64,000 bases of DNA from Varanus komodoensis (taxonomy: Eukaryota > Chordata > Lepidosauria > Squamata > Varanidae), in contig NW_025335268.1 in the NCBI RefSeq assembly GCF_004798865.1, positions 85,308,934 through 85,372,933 of the forward strand, in the 5' to 3' direction. The notes beneath the pieces are model-generated. The model saw nothing but the letters and a program-made list of their open reading frames with translations, searched no databases and was not told the DNA's origin. Position numbers and translations under genes: made by a program. This document shows, piece after piece, positions 24,905 to 38,388 of this stretch (position 1 is its first letter; the number at the start of each line of letters is the position of its first letter).

Positions 24905-25030
24905 TGGAGCCTTCCAGATGTGTTAAGAGTACAACTCTGATCAGCACTAGTCAGCATGGACAATAGTGAGCAACGCTGGAAGGTGTAGTCCAAAACATCT
25001 GGAGAGCACCAGGTTAGGGAAGGCTGATTT
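24905..25030. mobile_element. Foldback DNA element, same family as 8223-8340
   Basis: CCTTCCAGATGTGTTAAGAG on the left pairs with TGTAGTCCAAAACATCTGG on the right around CAGCATGGACAATAGTG. It is diverged from the copy at 8223. Confidence 0.55.
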
Positions 25031-26067
25031 AGTCAATGCTTACAAGCATCTCTAATAATTTCAAAATTCCTGCACAGAATTTCCCATAGAAAGCAATAAG
25101 TAGATTGAAGCATTTGAATGGAGCCAGTTATGCATATATAGGCCCTTGTCAGAGTGGCAATGCTCTCTCATTCAGAGAGGAAATCCTCTCTAACAGCACT
25201 TTTGGCCCAGAGGCTGAATCCCAGTTCAGATAGGTGCTTGGGAGGTACATTCTAGTAGTGGGCAAGGCCAAAGTCAAAGGTGAAAGAGTCAAAATTTAAA
25301 ATAAACCAGCTTATTTTAACTTAAAGATCTTACTGCCAGTAGCTAAACCTTGGGAGAGGCATTCTGACCTTTCAGAATGAAGAAAAACACTGCACAAACA
25401 CCAAGACACGACCAAACCATTAGTGGCTGATGGCTGGAGAAGAGGGTCTGGCCAGGAAAGCCAAATTTGGCCCCAAAGCCTAAAGTTTTGCCCTCCTGTT
25501 CTACACTGACTGGCAGAAACTGTGCAGGGTTTCATACAGGGCTTCCCCATCCCTACTGGAAGATGCTACGGTTGGACCTCAGCCCTTTTGCATTCAAAGC
25601 ATGTGCAGCCCTGCAGAGCTACAGCCTTTATGGAGCTGGCCCTGCCATTAGGCAAATGAGGCAAGTAACTCCAGTAACCCATGCTGGGAGGAAGCCTCTG
25701 GCATTTGCTCCCAGCTGGAAGCCAGGGCTGTGCGTTCCATATTCAGAAGTTGGCTGCTGCATATGGAATTGAGGATAAAGGTAGCACATCTGGCAGCGAA
25801 ATGTCTTGAGATGCCTTGAGCCCTATCCCATTCTATGTATGTTTTGCAAATAAAATGATCTGAGTGAAAACTCCGCTCAATATGCAGCCATTTATGTTGG
25901 GTTCTTTCTACATATGAACAGCTATAGGACTCTCCTGCTCTCCGCTGCAGTTTTGTCTAAAGTAAGAGTGGATGCATATTTAGGTCCAGAAAGATTTCAG
26001 CAATGTAAGGAACAGTTATAGGGCAAGCATAACTTGTTACATCCCATGAAGCAAATTTGACCATCCA

Positions 26068-26116
26068 GATGTGCTAGCCCAAGAACAATTATTCTTTGTT
26101 CTTGGGCTAGCATATC
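26068..26116. ncRNA. 21-bp near-perfect hairpin, 7-nt loop (function unknown)
   Basis: The left arm GATGTGCTAGCCCAAGAACAA (21 nt, 26068-26088) is matched by its reverse complement at 26096-26116 with one difference, which is a G-U pair in plus-strand RNA. The loop is TTATTCT. No flanking terminal repeat or target duplication was seen. It could be a small foldback element, a hairpin made by template switching, or a short microRNA-like precursor. At 49 nt it is short for an animal pre-miRNA. Confidence 0.3.
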
Positions 26117-28449
26117 TTTGATAAGAACATCCATGATGCTAAACATACATTCTTGAGTAACATGTACACACATATGGTCCTGTAAATGGTTCCCTCCAAT
26201 TATAAGTATTCTGCTGATGACCCAAGATCTGAATGCAATGCACTTTCCTGCAGAATAAAGTACTAAGAGGAAAATAGAACAGAGTCAAACTGGGAAAAAA
26301 CATTCCCTCATCATAAAGCTCCAAACTAGAACCAAACCCAAATGCATAGGACAAGACTGCTAAACTGGAAATAAGGGAACAATAACCACATCCTCTCCCA
26401 GAGAAGCGGCACGGGAACAGTTATTTCCCAAGGAGGAGGAGAATGGCTTGCCAAATTAAACTTTGCAAATTGTCAGGGAAAATAAAATTTCTGAAACAAC
26501 CATTTTTTTGTCTAACTGTTTAGCCTTGTCAAAATGTATGATAGTTTTACAATTGCCAAAGTCAAGCAATATTCAGAAATAACACACAGTAAAATTAAAT
26601 TCACGAAGTAAATATTTTTGGATTCAATGAGACTTAGTGCCAGGTATATAAGTCAATGGGATTACAATAGTAGACAGCAAATCAGATGCAACATGTGTGG
26701 TCTTAGACCTTATTCTTAACTATTTTTCTTGATGTCATGAGATCTGAAAGCTTGTGTTGGTCTTCTCTCAAGAGAAATGTGGATGCCATTGAAGGGTGCC
26801 TTTAGATATCCTTTGGTCAACTATTGCAAGATTCTATGGATGCTTATCTCCGAATGACTGTCTACATCACACCTTTCAGATTAGTTTCCATTACCATATT
26901 TGAATGGCATGGGGGGGTATTTTTACAAGGGGCTCCTTTGTTTAGAATTTGTGCTTACAAACTTGGAGGCTAGAAGTGAAATGCATTATTATAACAAGAA
27001 ATGGAATAAGGATCAAAATGGCCTCTCCTCCAGTGAATGCAACATTCAGCTTATTAAATTCTATGTTATTTGGCACAATCCTCAAAATGTTGCCTAAATC
27101 AACATTTTGCTGACATGCACATTTATTTAAATTCAATTGATGATTAATTAGCTAAAATTTTTAATCCATGTTACTTTAAAGAGGATATTTATGTACTGAC
27201 TATTTGGGAATTGCTCTGTGATATCTCTTCCTTGGAAGGAAAAGTAAATATGAATGAAGCAAGTTCGCTGATCACTGATTCTGGGGAGCGGCAAGTGGGT
27301 CCTTAACCCCACACTGAAGATTTTACAGGAGGTTTTCGGCTACAATCAGAGTTCACTTAGTTCCACATGCACACCTGCCATTTACTGCTGCCACCCTAGT
27401 TTGTTCGGCGTGCTCTGAATGTTGCATATGCAGTTTTCCTTACAGTTGCACTGTGACATGGATTTCTGGCTGCACAGTTTGTTATTATTATGCATCCTGA
27501 TACGGCTTGGAATTACACTGCATCATTGAAATTGTAGTCCAGCTGCCGTTTTCATGTCGAATTATAATCCTAGGGTTTATTTCCTTGCAGTTATTTTTCC
27601 ACCCAACTTTATTTGAGTAAGAGGCTTGGAATAAACAAAACATACAAAACTGGTATTGCAAGGATGCCTGATTCTTACTCCAACACTGATCTCAGTTACT
27701 ACTCCAACACTGGGTGAACATGACATTAGCCAAGCAAAAGTATTTCAGCTTTTGGTAATATTGCCTACAATTTCAGAACAATATACCAGTTTTACTTATT
27801 TTGCTCTGATTTCCACTACTGATGCAATTAGACCTTCTAATGTGGCTTTAACAACCCAGGATTGGCTTGCCAGAACATCTCTGTAATGAGTTTTACTTGC
27901 TCTGTGATGGTTCATCTGCTTCCAAGTCCTCTTTCCCCCTTTGCTCATTGACGTTAATATTTATAGCAGAATATTTAGTTTTAGATGCAACATTTGATCT
28001 GGAATGAATCTGAAAATTGATTTTGAACTGTGCTTTGATGGTGGCTGCATAATTGTCTCTCAAAGGAAAGGAGGAAGAATCCCTTATTTCAGCTGCTATT
28101 GTTTTTCTTTTGTGTGCCTTCCTGTTAGACTTGTCAACTTCTTGTCACTATAAATCCTGCTTTGAAAAGGACCACAATGGCTGAACATTGTAACTGGACT
28201 ATTTTGAAGTAAAATCTTTAGAAACTGAAAACATCTTGGGAGGTCCTTGATAGACTGGAGCTCTTGTAAGCAAGACAACAGAATGTTGACTCAAAAATCA
28301 AACATAGGATGGTTAGCTAATTTGACAAAGCTGAGTATATTTCACGTAGTGTCTGCAGCAAACGCCTGGGTGTTGTATACAATCTAGTGTGCATGAGGTG
28401 GAGAAGTCAGAGGCTGCATACAATGTCTACAAAGTATGCAAATATAAGT

Positions 28450-28562
28450 GTAATGTTTATTTATTTATTTAGCAAATTTCTATGCCGCCCCGTTCGCCGA
28501 AGCCTCGGGGAGGCTCACAAAACTATCAATTAAAATATTGTACAATAAAAATATAAAACATG
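28450..28562 (-). repeat. L2-clade LINE, 3' tail only
   Basis: TTTATTTATTTATTTAGC followed by TATGCCGCCCCGTTCGCCGA and AGCCTCGGGG matches the 3' tail of the minus-strand L2-clade copy at 4082-4260. A strongly 5'-truncated insertion. Confidence 0.75.
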
Positions 28563-31249
28563 CCTTCATGTTAAGGCATGAGCTCAAATATCTACAAGAA
28601 TTGTTTTTGTAAAGTTTTTCTTTCTTACAGTACTATGCATAGCCTGATGCATGCTTTGAATAAAAACGTTGGTGGAAGGGACCAGAGGATTGGTCAGTGC
28701 AACTACCAGCCACCCAATGGCGTGCCAGCCAGTGCTCCAGAGGTCCCAGTTAAGCAGTGGAGACTGGTGAGAGACCTTCCTGATGGTGGTGACCAGAGAT
28801 GTGGGATCGCTATCTTGTGAACTTTTAGAGACCGAAATTCTCCTAAGCTTTGGGGGGATGCTATGCCTGCTGCTGCACGTTATTGCCTGCATTAGTGTTA
28901 TCACTGTTATTCAGATTTCTTATTCCTCTCAGTGGCTCTTTTATTGATTTAGTGCCTTGCATTTAAACCAACCGTTTTAGCATTTTCCCTGGGCTGCCTT
29001 GGAAGCATTTATGCTAAAAGGTGGAATATGCATCTTTAACATAATGAATAGACATTCTTCCTAAATATGCCTAAGAGTGCAAGATCTCATACACACAACT
29101 TCATGCCCATAACTGCTGCTCAGGTGGTATGACAAAGTCATGTGCATTTATATAATGTGAGAACCACACAGCTTGGCAAATTTCCTCATTTTTGGAAATT
29201 AGGGCCAGGAAAATAATTCTTCGCTTGCTACAAAGGCCCTCCTTTCCCCTTTCTACAAAAGGTGTAGGAAAGCAAATGTCCCATTTCTTGAGTGGGTGGC
29301 GTACCTTATGCCTCATATCCAACCAGGGGATTTGCAGTGTTAGGACTCCAGTGTTTCTAAGAGTGCACACATTAGTGTGGGCGATTTACCTGTTTTCTTA
29401 AGAACCAGTGATTATGTGCCCAGACAGCCTGATTTACACCACGCTTCCAGTGCACCAGTGTTTAAAGATGCAGCGGTAGCTGTACTTGTATGTACTTGCT
29501 ATGGGGAATTTTGATGTAAGACCGATGTGAACTGAAATAACAGGAGAGGGAGTCAATGCTTTTCATCAACATTTATATCCAATGCAAAAAGCATGTCCAC
29601 CTTTGGCCAATTACTTGGTCCCTCAAAAGTGGATGGAAATGTTTAAAAAGGGCAGTGTGGGTTACCTTGGCAACATGTTCCACCTCCTCTCTGAGGGAAA
29701 AGCACTGCTTTAATTGGTTTCTGTGATGCCATCATGCAGCCCAATCTGACTGTTCATATGATGTCATCACATTTGCTCGGTGATCCCTGATTGTGTGGCT
29801 CACCCATGAAAGATGGGATCCCAGAGGGACAAAAGGCAACAAAGCAGAACTAGAGGGAGAAAAAGAAGAGCTGCAAATCTCTGAAAAACAGCTGGTGGGG
29901 GGGGGGAGTACTGTTTGAGAGAGAGAGATACTGCGAACCAAACTTGATTTCCAAAATTGTGGTGAAATTTGGTATACCCTTATTTTGTATATGCTTTGTG
30001 AAACATGATATTGAAAATCTTAACGCTGCTCTTGCAACTATGTTTGACATTTTGCTCCCACTCCAAAATGCTTCTCCTTTCACACCAGGGGGTTCAAAAT
30101 TGCATACTTGGGAAGTGGCATATGCTGTGCAATGTCATGCTAACTCATCCTGAGTGCCTACTTTGTTGAATTAAAAGCTTTATTTTTGCCCTAAAACAAT
30201 AGCTTTCTCCTCTTTATGACTGTTGTGCAGCACTAAAGAGGGCCAGAGTTCAATAAGATGAGATTTTAAATAACCTAAACACATGTCTGAATGGAGGTAA
30301 AAGCTGGGTACAGTATCATCTACTAAGGCGGCAACTTTTCCACTTGCCTTTTCCAGTGTGTGAGCATAAAAAGCTAAGATCACTGTTCTCACTGAATGGA
30401 TCATGTATAATGTGTAAAAACAGCACTTTTGGAAGAGAGGACTACTATCCTGTTTGGAGCACAAACATTTCAAACTCTTTGCAGTTACAATGCAAATCAA
30501 CACTTTTGAAAGAGAAATAAAACTGGGGTATGGCATAAGACAACAAAGAATGCTTTAAAGCACTACAAACAGGATAATATTTTGCTACATTCAAGTTTCG
30601 ATTTGCAGTTCTGGAAATGTAATTGATGGGGGCTGAGGAAACATGATCTTTATTTAGCAAACACCAATGCTTTATTTCAAGCTTGCTCTACATTAACCCC
30701 AAAGCTTTAGTTTAACTGCAAGTGTAAGCACTGAAAAGTTTGAATGGATTTGACATCAGGCCCACTGGGCAGGATCCTGAACATGGTAGAGGATTTTCTA
30801 CCTGTATGTGTGGACATTTCAGCTCCTCTTCCTCTGGATGTGCCCCTCTAACACCCTCCAAGACCAGAGGCATTTTGGAATGGCATCCATGAAGTGACAA
30901 AGGCTGCCACAAAAGGCAAGGTAACCTCTGCCCTATTCACTTTATTCATGGAGGGGTATTTTGGCCCGTTAATGTCTGAGCTGTCAGTGAATGCCACCTT
31001 GAGCGCCATTTTTCTTGGTACAAAGGCAAGGTACAAACCAAATCAGTCAATGCCACGTTTTTGAACAAATGTCAGGCTGGGTTTAAAAAAACAAGAAAAA
31101 AACAAGGCAAGAATGCTACTGATACATCAGATGAATATGGATCAGGCTGCAGTATTCTAAACCCAAGAGCGAACACTTATTTCTGAATATACCAATGAAG
31201 CAGAAATTTAAGGCTGATCTTAATGGATTTTCCCCCACATCCATAGATG

Positions 31250-31270
31250 AATGGATTCCCCCCCCCCCCA
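31250..31270 (+). repeat. C-run followed by (CA)n
   Basis: About eleven C followed by CA units. Confidence 0.8.
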
Positions 31271-34200
31271 CACACACACATCTGTACTGGAATTCAAGCA
31301 GCCTACGCTGTAATGTGGGTTGCACCAGATAGGTTCAAGGATTTAGTCTTCAAAACCCATCATGTCTTCATGGAACAATTCTTTATGTTTCAGAACAAGG
31401 AAGCTGCTATGACAACTTTTCTATGCATGTGGCTTTTGTGTGTCCTGTGCTTAGATGGGCTTATTATACTATGCTTTCTATAGACAAGGCTTTTAGACTG
31501 AATCTTTAAGAGTGCCTCAGCATTTGCTTTCAATAGCCTGCCTACAGCATCCCATGTGCTGCGCTGCTGCTTGCAGTTGGCCAGAAATAAGTGAAAACCA
31601 GGTCTGGGAGTATAAGTAGGCTACAAGCTCATTCTTTTACAGCCCTTTTCAATCCTAGAACAAGTACATTCGAGAGGCTGGGAGGGCAAAAAAAGGCCAT
31701 ATTTTCTACAAACTTTGCACAGCCGAAGTGCTGGCTTGACTTCTGGTTCCTCAAAAGCCTGAGTGTTGCGCCAGAGTGAAACCCTACATCTGACTTTTCA
31801 AAGGGGTTAAGCATGGTCTCGAATCCAGCAGGTGTACCCAGTCTCAGTCCCCATGGCATGTCCACACGCATATCCTTGGGGTGTCATGCTGCCCTTTTTC
31901 TTTTCTTACCTGCAACAGTGGAGGCATGACAACCCAACCCATAGATAAGGCAAAAACTTGCTCATCCTCAGCCAGTCCAGATGGCTTGAAAAATTCTTCC
32001 CATCTTCCAAACGGATTTTCAGCTAAAGCCAGGGGTAAATCTGATCCTAGAAGGTGCGTGAATGAGCTGTGTTGCCTCGTCTGGCCAACACAGGCTGGCT
32101 CACACGTAACAAGGCCTCATACAGACCTTGGCAAATCTCACTGTCAGGCTCTGGTGAGACCAGAGCAAACCTGATGATGTGGATCATTTTAAATAAGTGG
32201 CCAGAGATCTGGGGTAACAAAGAGACTGGAGAAGAATTCTCTTGATAGCACTACAGCTGGCAAGAGAAACCTCAAGCATTCTCATACTAGCATTGGGCAG
32301 GGCGTGTGCGTGTGTGCGTGCACAAGAGATGTGATGGGAGGTGTGTTTGTGGTACTATCTGTTGCAGCTTTCGGGAACAAAAAATGTGTGTAGTTCTGTG
32401 CTAAACAAAGACAGAGATATGGCCCTCTCAAATTCCTGTTATTCCCAAACAGTAATTTGAATGGGATGGCCATTTCTCTGCTAAGATGCCAGACTTTCGA
32501 TTCACAGGAAATCTACCAGCAGGAAGAAGGAATGTAAATGGACTCCAGTGGAAATAGTTCTGTGAGGGGTTTTAGGCCTCCAAAATTAAAGCAGCCAGCT
32601 CTTCTAATCTGAAGCTATTGAGTCAATCAAAAGAAAGGCTGAGTGCAAACATTATTGCATTCAAAAACACACCTTGGGAGATCATACAATAAAACAAGTG
32701 CATCATTTAATTTAAATGACAACACGGATACAGGATATCACCTATCCATTAACAGGCTCAGGGTGGACATCAGCAGTTGTTTTCTAATTTTGAAATAGGA
32801 TCTCTGAAATAGTCTCTCCGGAACAGCTGTGGAACAAGGAATCTCATTAAGGTTTAAATTGAGCAAAAAAAGAAAAGAAAAGATGCTACCATTCAGTGAG
32901 TTCTAATACTTTGATAATGAACTGCTGGCATTAGCAAGGAAGAAGAAAGTTGCCACATTCTGTGGCCTCTTAAATAGTCGCAGCTAGTGAAATGAATGAA
33001 GCTGTTTTTTCCTATGAACATTTCCTCCAGGGAGGTAAAGCCAGAAGGAGGCTGGGACAGTGGTCATGATAGGCCTTTCCTAAACACTGTCTTGAAGCTG
33101 GTATGCCCTTGCCTGGTGGCTAGAAATAAATTAGTAATAGTAGTAATGATAGCAAATGTATTATAATTATTTGAATTGATTACAATAATTGCAAACTACT
33201 GCACATTAGAAAACACAGGTTAAGAAACAACACAGAGCTCTACTTGTGTGTTTACAATATAAATAATACAGTTTTAGAGGACATAAACTTTGTTTAGGGC
33301 CATGTTTCCATTTAGTAAGCAATGGTCCCTGAAGGTCCCTTACAACTTCTCTCTGGTTAGCCTTATTCCCTTTCTCAGTCAGTCCTCAAACTGCCTGGCT
33401 CCTTCTAGAAAATAGTTTCAGGTAACATTAATGCTTGTTTTGATGACTTTCCTCTCAAGATTTGTGTTTTCATTTAATATTTTTCCTTCCTTTTGTGTTT
33501 GCATGTGTTTTACTTTATATGGATAACTATAGGAAGCAACAACTGACGATGTTTGACAAGCGATGGCCAAACATCTTCTACAAAGAATTCTGGGACATGC
33601 TCAGGCTTTATCCTAGATATGTCTGGGATTGTGCTGCCACTGCTTCACAGTCACCAGCTTTCCCTGCAGCTGCTTTTCCCCATCACTCTGCCTCCCTGCC
33701 TTTCTCCAAAAGCATTTTCAAGCAACAGCTGCATTTTCCAAACTAATTTGGGCACAGAACACTTTTGGGCCTGAGCTGTATTAACAGAACCCATCAATGC
33801 TAGTCCAGGGACTGTGGAGTCTATGGAAAGTCTCCAGAGTAAAGGAGATTGCAAAAAAATTGAGGTTAGATTAGATCAGAACCCTAAAAATTACAGGGCC
33901 TTGAGCTGTCCCAAGCCCTTATCCCTTAAGGGGTCACAAAGACTAGATCTGCAACCAGCCCCTAGAAATAAATTTAGAGAGATACAAACAGAACCCAGAA
34001 ATGAAAGCTAAACAATGAGACAAACATGGTCCTCTCCATTGCCTTCCACCATTACCTATAGATAAGATCCTGGCTCGGCTCCAGTCTTGGTTCACTGTAA
34101 AGCTATATCCTGAGTTTTGGCCATGTGATGGAGATGCTCTGCTTTGATTGCACTGTGTGTCCTCAAGGTCACCTATTATGGTCTGCAGAAGGCCGGGGGC

Positions 34201-35954
34201 TTTTCTGCCTTCCTCTTTCAGCTTGCATTCCACTAAGGTTTTTTTTTTTAATGCATGCATAATTTTATATTAACATTGCAGAAGGAAAAATCACTAACGC
34301 TGAAACCTTCTAACAGAGACCCTATTCACGTTGCATGGAAAGCAGAGTTCTGCAGGATGCAGTTTGGGTTATAATAAAAGACAATCTCATCCATGATCGG
34401 AATACCACTGAGGTGATGCATAGTCAAGACCTATTAAAACTCTCCACATGGCAATTAATGTATGACTTGAGCACTGCACATATACTTGCCCTGTGCTATC
34501 TATCAAAGTAGGCTAATAGGTTACTTCTATCAGATAAAAAGAGTGTTAATGACTATCACCACACCTAAAACTATACCTATGAAACCAAAGGGATTATTTA
34601 TAGATCTACAAAATATCAGCAACAGTTTCTTTCAAACTCTGTTTAAACTAAGCTGGAAGACAGCATGAATAAAATGAAGAAAGGTACAAGCTCAGAAATT
34701 ATACAGAACTCTCGATCAGGGATACCCGTAAAGGATCCTGGCACTTCCATCATGCTATATCCGTGGAAGCTGAATGGATTAAAGACAACAGCCACTTTAT
34801 TTTTTAACATTACATCATTCCTCAAGCCTGATATAGCAGTAGGTATCTAAATTCCAGATTGTTTCTTTGCCCAGAAAATGTGACCAAGTTACATAATTTG
34901 GAAGGTGTGTTTCATACAAAAATCTTCCCTGCTGGAGATTTTTTAAGCCTTCAGACAAGAGTACAGAAAGCGACAAAACTTCAGTCATTGCAAAATACCT
35001 GAAAAAGTACCACACTGGCAAATCACTGGCAAACCTTAGCAAATTTGTCTTGGAGTGAAGGGAATACAATACCATTAACATTATGTGCAAAATGAATTTA
35101 GGTGCTAAGTTAATTGTCCTGGCAGGGGGCTCTTTCTCTGGTTTAGACATTTGTTCAGTAGACCAAAGAAGTGGGGTGAAATCTTCATTCTGATGTTGTC
35201 TGTTTGGCAGCACTTGCAGGAAAGTCAGTTAACCTCTTCCTGCTCCCAACAGCTTGTTTGTATGAAATCATAATCTTATTTACCTGCTTCTACTGAGTTG
35301 CTCAAAAGTCCTACAGAATACCTATTGGGTCATTGGGGAAACCAAAGCAGAGAGGGAAGGTACATTATTGTTACTCTACCAGACTCCACCAGACTGGTGA
35401 GGAAAGGAAAGGAAAGGAAAAGATAGCTAAAGATAATATGGACAATGGACCCCTGAAACCTAACAGAGGACTTTGCTAGTGTACTATTCCCAAATCAGCA
35501 ACAGCACTAGATAGCAGACAATAGCTTAGTTTCTGTTGTGGCACTTGTGTAAAGTTGTACAGATTTCTTCACTATAAAGGAAGGAAAGGCAGTTAAGGGG
35601 CAACAGTGAAGGGCAACCTAGAAAGGAAATGTCCTACATCTCCCAAGCATTCCTCATCCAACAGTGATGGCTGGAGAACAGTGAGAGTCATAGCACACTT
35701 TTTGCATAAACTTATACATGTTAGAGTTGTAGGAGCCCTCCCCACCCCATGCCTTAAATCTTTGTTAGAAAAAAGTTCATGATAATGATTAGGCTGCATT
35801 GATAAAACAATGGACCTATACAAGCTACCACTTAATTTTTTGCTTTGTTTATTTTCTAACACCAAATTGGTAGCAACTGCTTATCCTTAAGCTGCCGTCT
35901 CTGTCTATTCATAACTTCAAAGAAATTCATCCTTTAAAAATATGGCATATTTTA

Positions 35955-36060
35955 TGATGTTGTTGTTTTGACATGCCATCAAGTCACCTCCAACTTATGG
36001 TAGCCCTATAAATGAAGTCCCTTTTAGGAATCCAGCTTGAACATCAGGCATTTCTTATTC
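35955..36060. repeat. Short interspersed repeat, unclassified
   Basis: TGCCATCAAGTCACCTCCAA followed by CTTATGGTAGCCCTATAAAT resembles a short reptile repeat with the core CTTATGGCGACCC. Family not assigned. Confidence 0.4.
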
Positions 36061-36154
36061 TAAATAGGGTAACATCCTTTGATGCAACACCTTAAGCATC
36101 ACTTGGCTTGCACAGAAAATTATTACAATGCTTTAGGGTAGCAACCCTATATTA

Positions 36155-36855
36155 GTTGCACTCCTTAGCATTATCTTTCTTGGGGACTGGAATATATATG
36201 AAAAATTTCCAGCCTATGGGCCATGGTTTTGTTTTCTATATTTGTTGGCATATTCTTGTTATAGTTTGGACCAATTCATTCTTTGCCATTTGGAATAGTC
36301 CTGTTGGTGCTTTTTCCCCCCTTCCAAGGGCTTTCAGAACAGCTTTCCCTTTGCTTTCTAATATTTCAGCTCTTCCTCAAATGACTCCTCCTCAAAAAAA
36401 AAATTGTCATCTTTTTATCTCTTCTGTATATTGTTTCTACTTTCTCTTAATTTTCTCTTGGTCAGATAGCATGTTCCCATGCTGTTCTTTCAGCATTCCT
36501 AATCTAGGTTTGAATTTCCCTATGATTTCCTGGATCTTCTGGAAAAGGACTCATGTTTTTCCTCTTTTGTTGTTTTCTTCTATTTCTTTGCACTGGTCAT
36601 TGTAATAGTTGTTTTTGTCTCTATGTTAGAGTTGCTGAAAAGTTGCAACCAGAATTCTCATACTATTTTTGTCACCTTCTGCTTTTGCTTTTTGCTTCTT
36701 AGTGATTGCGACTTTTCTTTAACTTCAGGAAGTGGTTTCCTCCTTTCTTCCTTAATAATGTCTCTTGTTTCAGTCCACAGTTCTTCTAGTTCATGGTCGA
36801 TTGGATTCAGTAATGCAAATCTGTTCCTTATGTGGGCTTTAAATTCCTCAGGAAT
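36155..36855 (-). repeat. RTE/BovB-like LINE, segment between endonuclease and RT
   Basis: Minus-strand translation near 36856-36700 reads IPEEFKAHIRNRFALLNPID, then HELEELWTETRDIIKEE, the region that follows the endonuclease in RTE/BovB-type LINEs. Further left the frame is decayed and the sequence, read on the plus strand, is T-rich. It continues the segment at 38389-39510 across a later L2 insertion. Confidence 0.7.
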
Positions 36856-36864
36856 TTATTTAAG
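36856..36864 (+). repeat. Target-site duplication of the L2 insertion, left copy
   Basis: TTATTTAAG, repeated at 38380-38388 directly after the L2 3' tail. Confidence 0.6.
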
Positions 36865-38379
36865 TTGTATTAAAGAGGCGGTAATCAGGCCTTTCCTGAA
36901 GAAGGTATCCCTGGATCCAGAGATGGCCGCCAGATATAGACTGATGGCCAACATCCCATTTTTGGGCAAGGTGTTGGAACGGGTAGTGGCAGGACAACTC
37001 CAAGCACTCTTGGATGAAACTGATTATCTGGACCCATTTCAGTCCAGCTTCAGACCCGGGTATGGTACTGAATCTGCCTTGGTCACCCTGTATGATGGCC
37101 TGTGCAGGGAAAGAGACAGGGGGAGTGCGTCCCTGTTGGTCCTCCTGGACCTCTCAGCGGCTTTTGATACCATTGACCATGGTATCCTTCTGGACAGGCT
37201 GGCAGGATTGGGAGTAGGAGGCACGGCTCGACGGCCGATTCCAGAAGGTGGTGCTGGGGGATTTTGGTTCTGCGCCATGGCAGCTCTGCCATGGAGTACC
37301 ACAGGGTTCCATCTTGTCCCCCTTGCTATTTAATATCTACATGAAACTGCTGGGAGAGGTCATCAGGAGGTTTGGGCTGTGGAATCATCAGTATGCTGAT
37401 GACACCCAGCTCTACCTCTCGTTCTCCACCAATCCAGGTGAGGCAGTGGCTGTGCTGAACCGGTGCCTGGCCAAGGTAATGGGCTGGATGAGGGCCAAAA
37501 AAACTGAAACTTAATCCAGACAAGATGGAAGTCCTGTTGGTGGGTGCATCGAGCTCCTGGGTAGGTGGCCTGGACCTTGTCCTGGATGGGGTTGCACTCC
37601 CTCTAAAGGACAGGGTCTGCAGCTTGGGATGCTCCTCGACCCGGAGCTGTCCTTGGAAGCTCAAGTGACTGTGGTGGCGAGGAGCGCTTTCCATCAGCTT
37701 CGGCTAATCTATCAGCTGCGTCCCTACCAGAAGGAAGACTGCCTAACGACAGTGACACATGCATTGGCTACTTCCCGGTTGGATTTCTGTAATGCGCTCT
37801 ACGTGGGGCTGCCCCTGAAAACAGTCCAGATACTTCAGATGGTGCAAAACAGAGCAGCCAGGTTGCTGACGGGGACTGGGCATTATTCTCATATAACCCC
37901 AGTCCTCTACCAGTTTCACTGGCTTCCCATCGAAGTCCGGGCTCAGTTCAAGGTGCTGGTTATTACCTATAAAGCCCTAAACGGCTTGGGACCTGGATAC
38001 CTGAAGGAACGCCTTCTTCCATATTTGCCGTCCCGCCCCTTGAGATTGACAGCAGACGCTCTCCTCCAGGAACCCTCTGTGAAAGATATTAGGAGCCAAA
38101 GTACCTGGAGGGCTTTCTCTGCGGTGGTGCCACATTTATGAAATGTGCTCCCCAGAGAGGTCCACCTGGCGCCGTCATTATTTGTTTTTCAGCACCAGGT
38201 TAAGACCTTTTTATTCCAGAGGTATTTTAATAAGTTTTAAGATTGTTTTTCTATGTTTTTAATTGCAGCCAGTGTGGGTCAGGGATTTTATTTATGCTAT
38301 TACATTGTAAGCCATCCTGAGGCTTTTTTGCGATTAGGACGGCATATAAATATTTTAAATTAATTAATTAATTAATAAG
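36865..38379 (+). repeat. L2-clade LINE inserted in the RTE/BovB-like LINE
   Basis: Plus-strand frames give the RT domain in order: LMANIPFLGKVLERVVAGQL, DYLDPFQSSFRPGYGTESAL, SLLVLLDLSAAFDTIDHGIL, LLFNIYMKLLGEVIRRFGLW and NHQYADDTQLYLS (YADD box). The C-terminal block follows at 37629-38141 (TVTHALATSRLDFCNALYVG, WLPIEVRAQFKVLVITYKAL), then the 3' UTR ending in (TTAA)n. Only a few frame breaks separate these pieces, so it is a fairly recent, 5'-truncated copy. A 9-bp TSD (TTATTTAAG) flanks it. Confidence 0.9.
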
Positions 38380-38388
38380 TTATTTAAG
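38380..38388 (+). repeat. Target-site duplication of the L2 insertion, right copy
   Basis: TTATTTAAG, matching 36856-36864. Confidence 0.6.

Noticed and set aside
36156-36605. 149-residue plus-strand open frame rich in Phe and Leu
   Set aside because: It is the antisense of the A-rich RTE/BovB-like LINE strand, which explains the hydrophobic composition.
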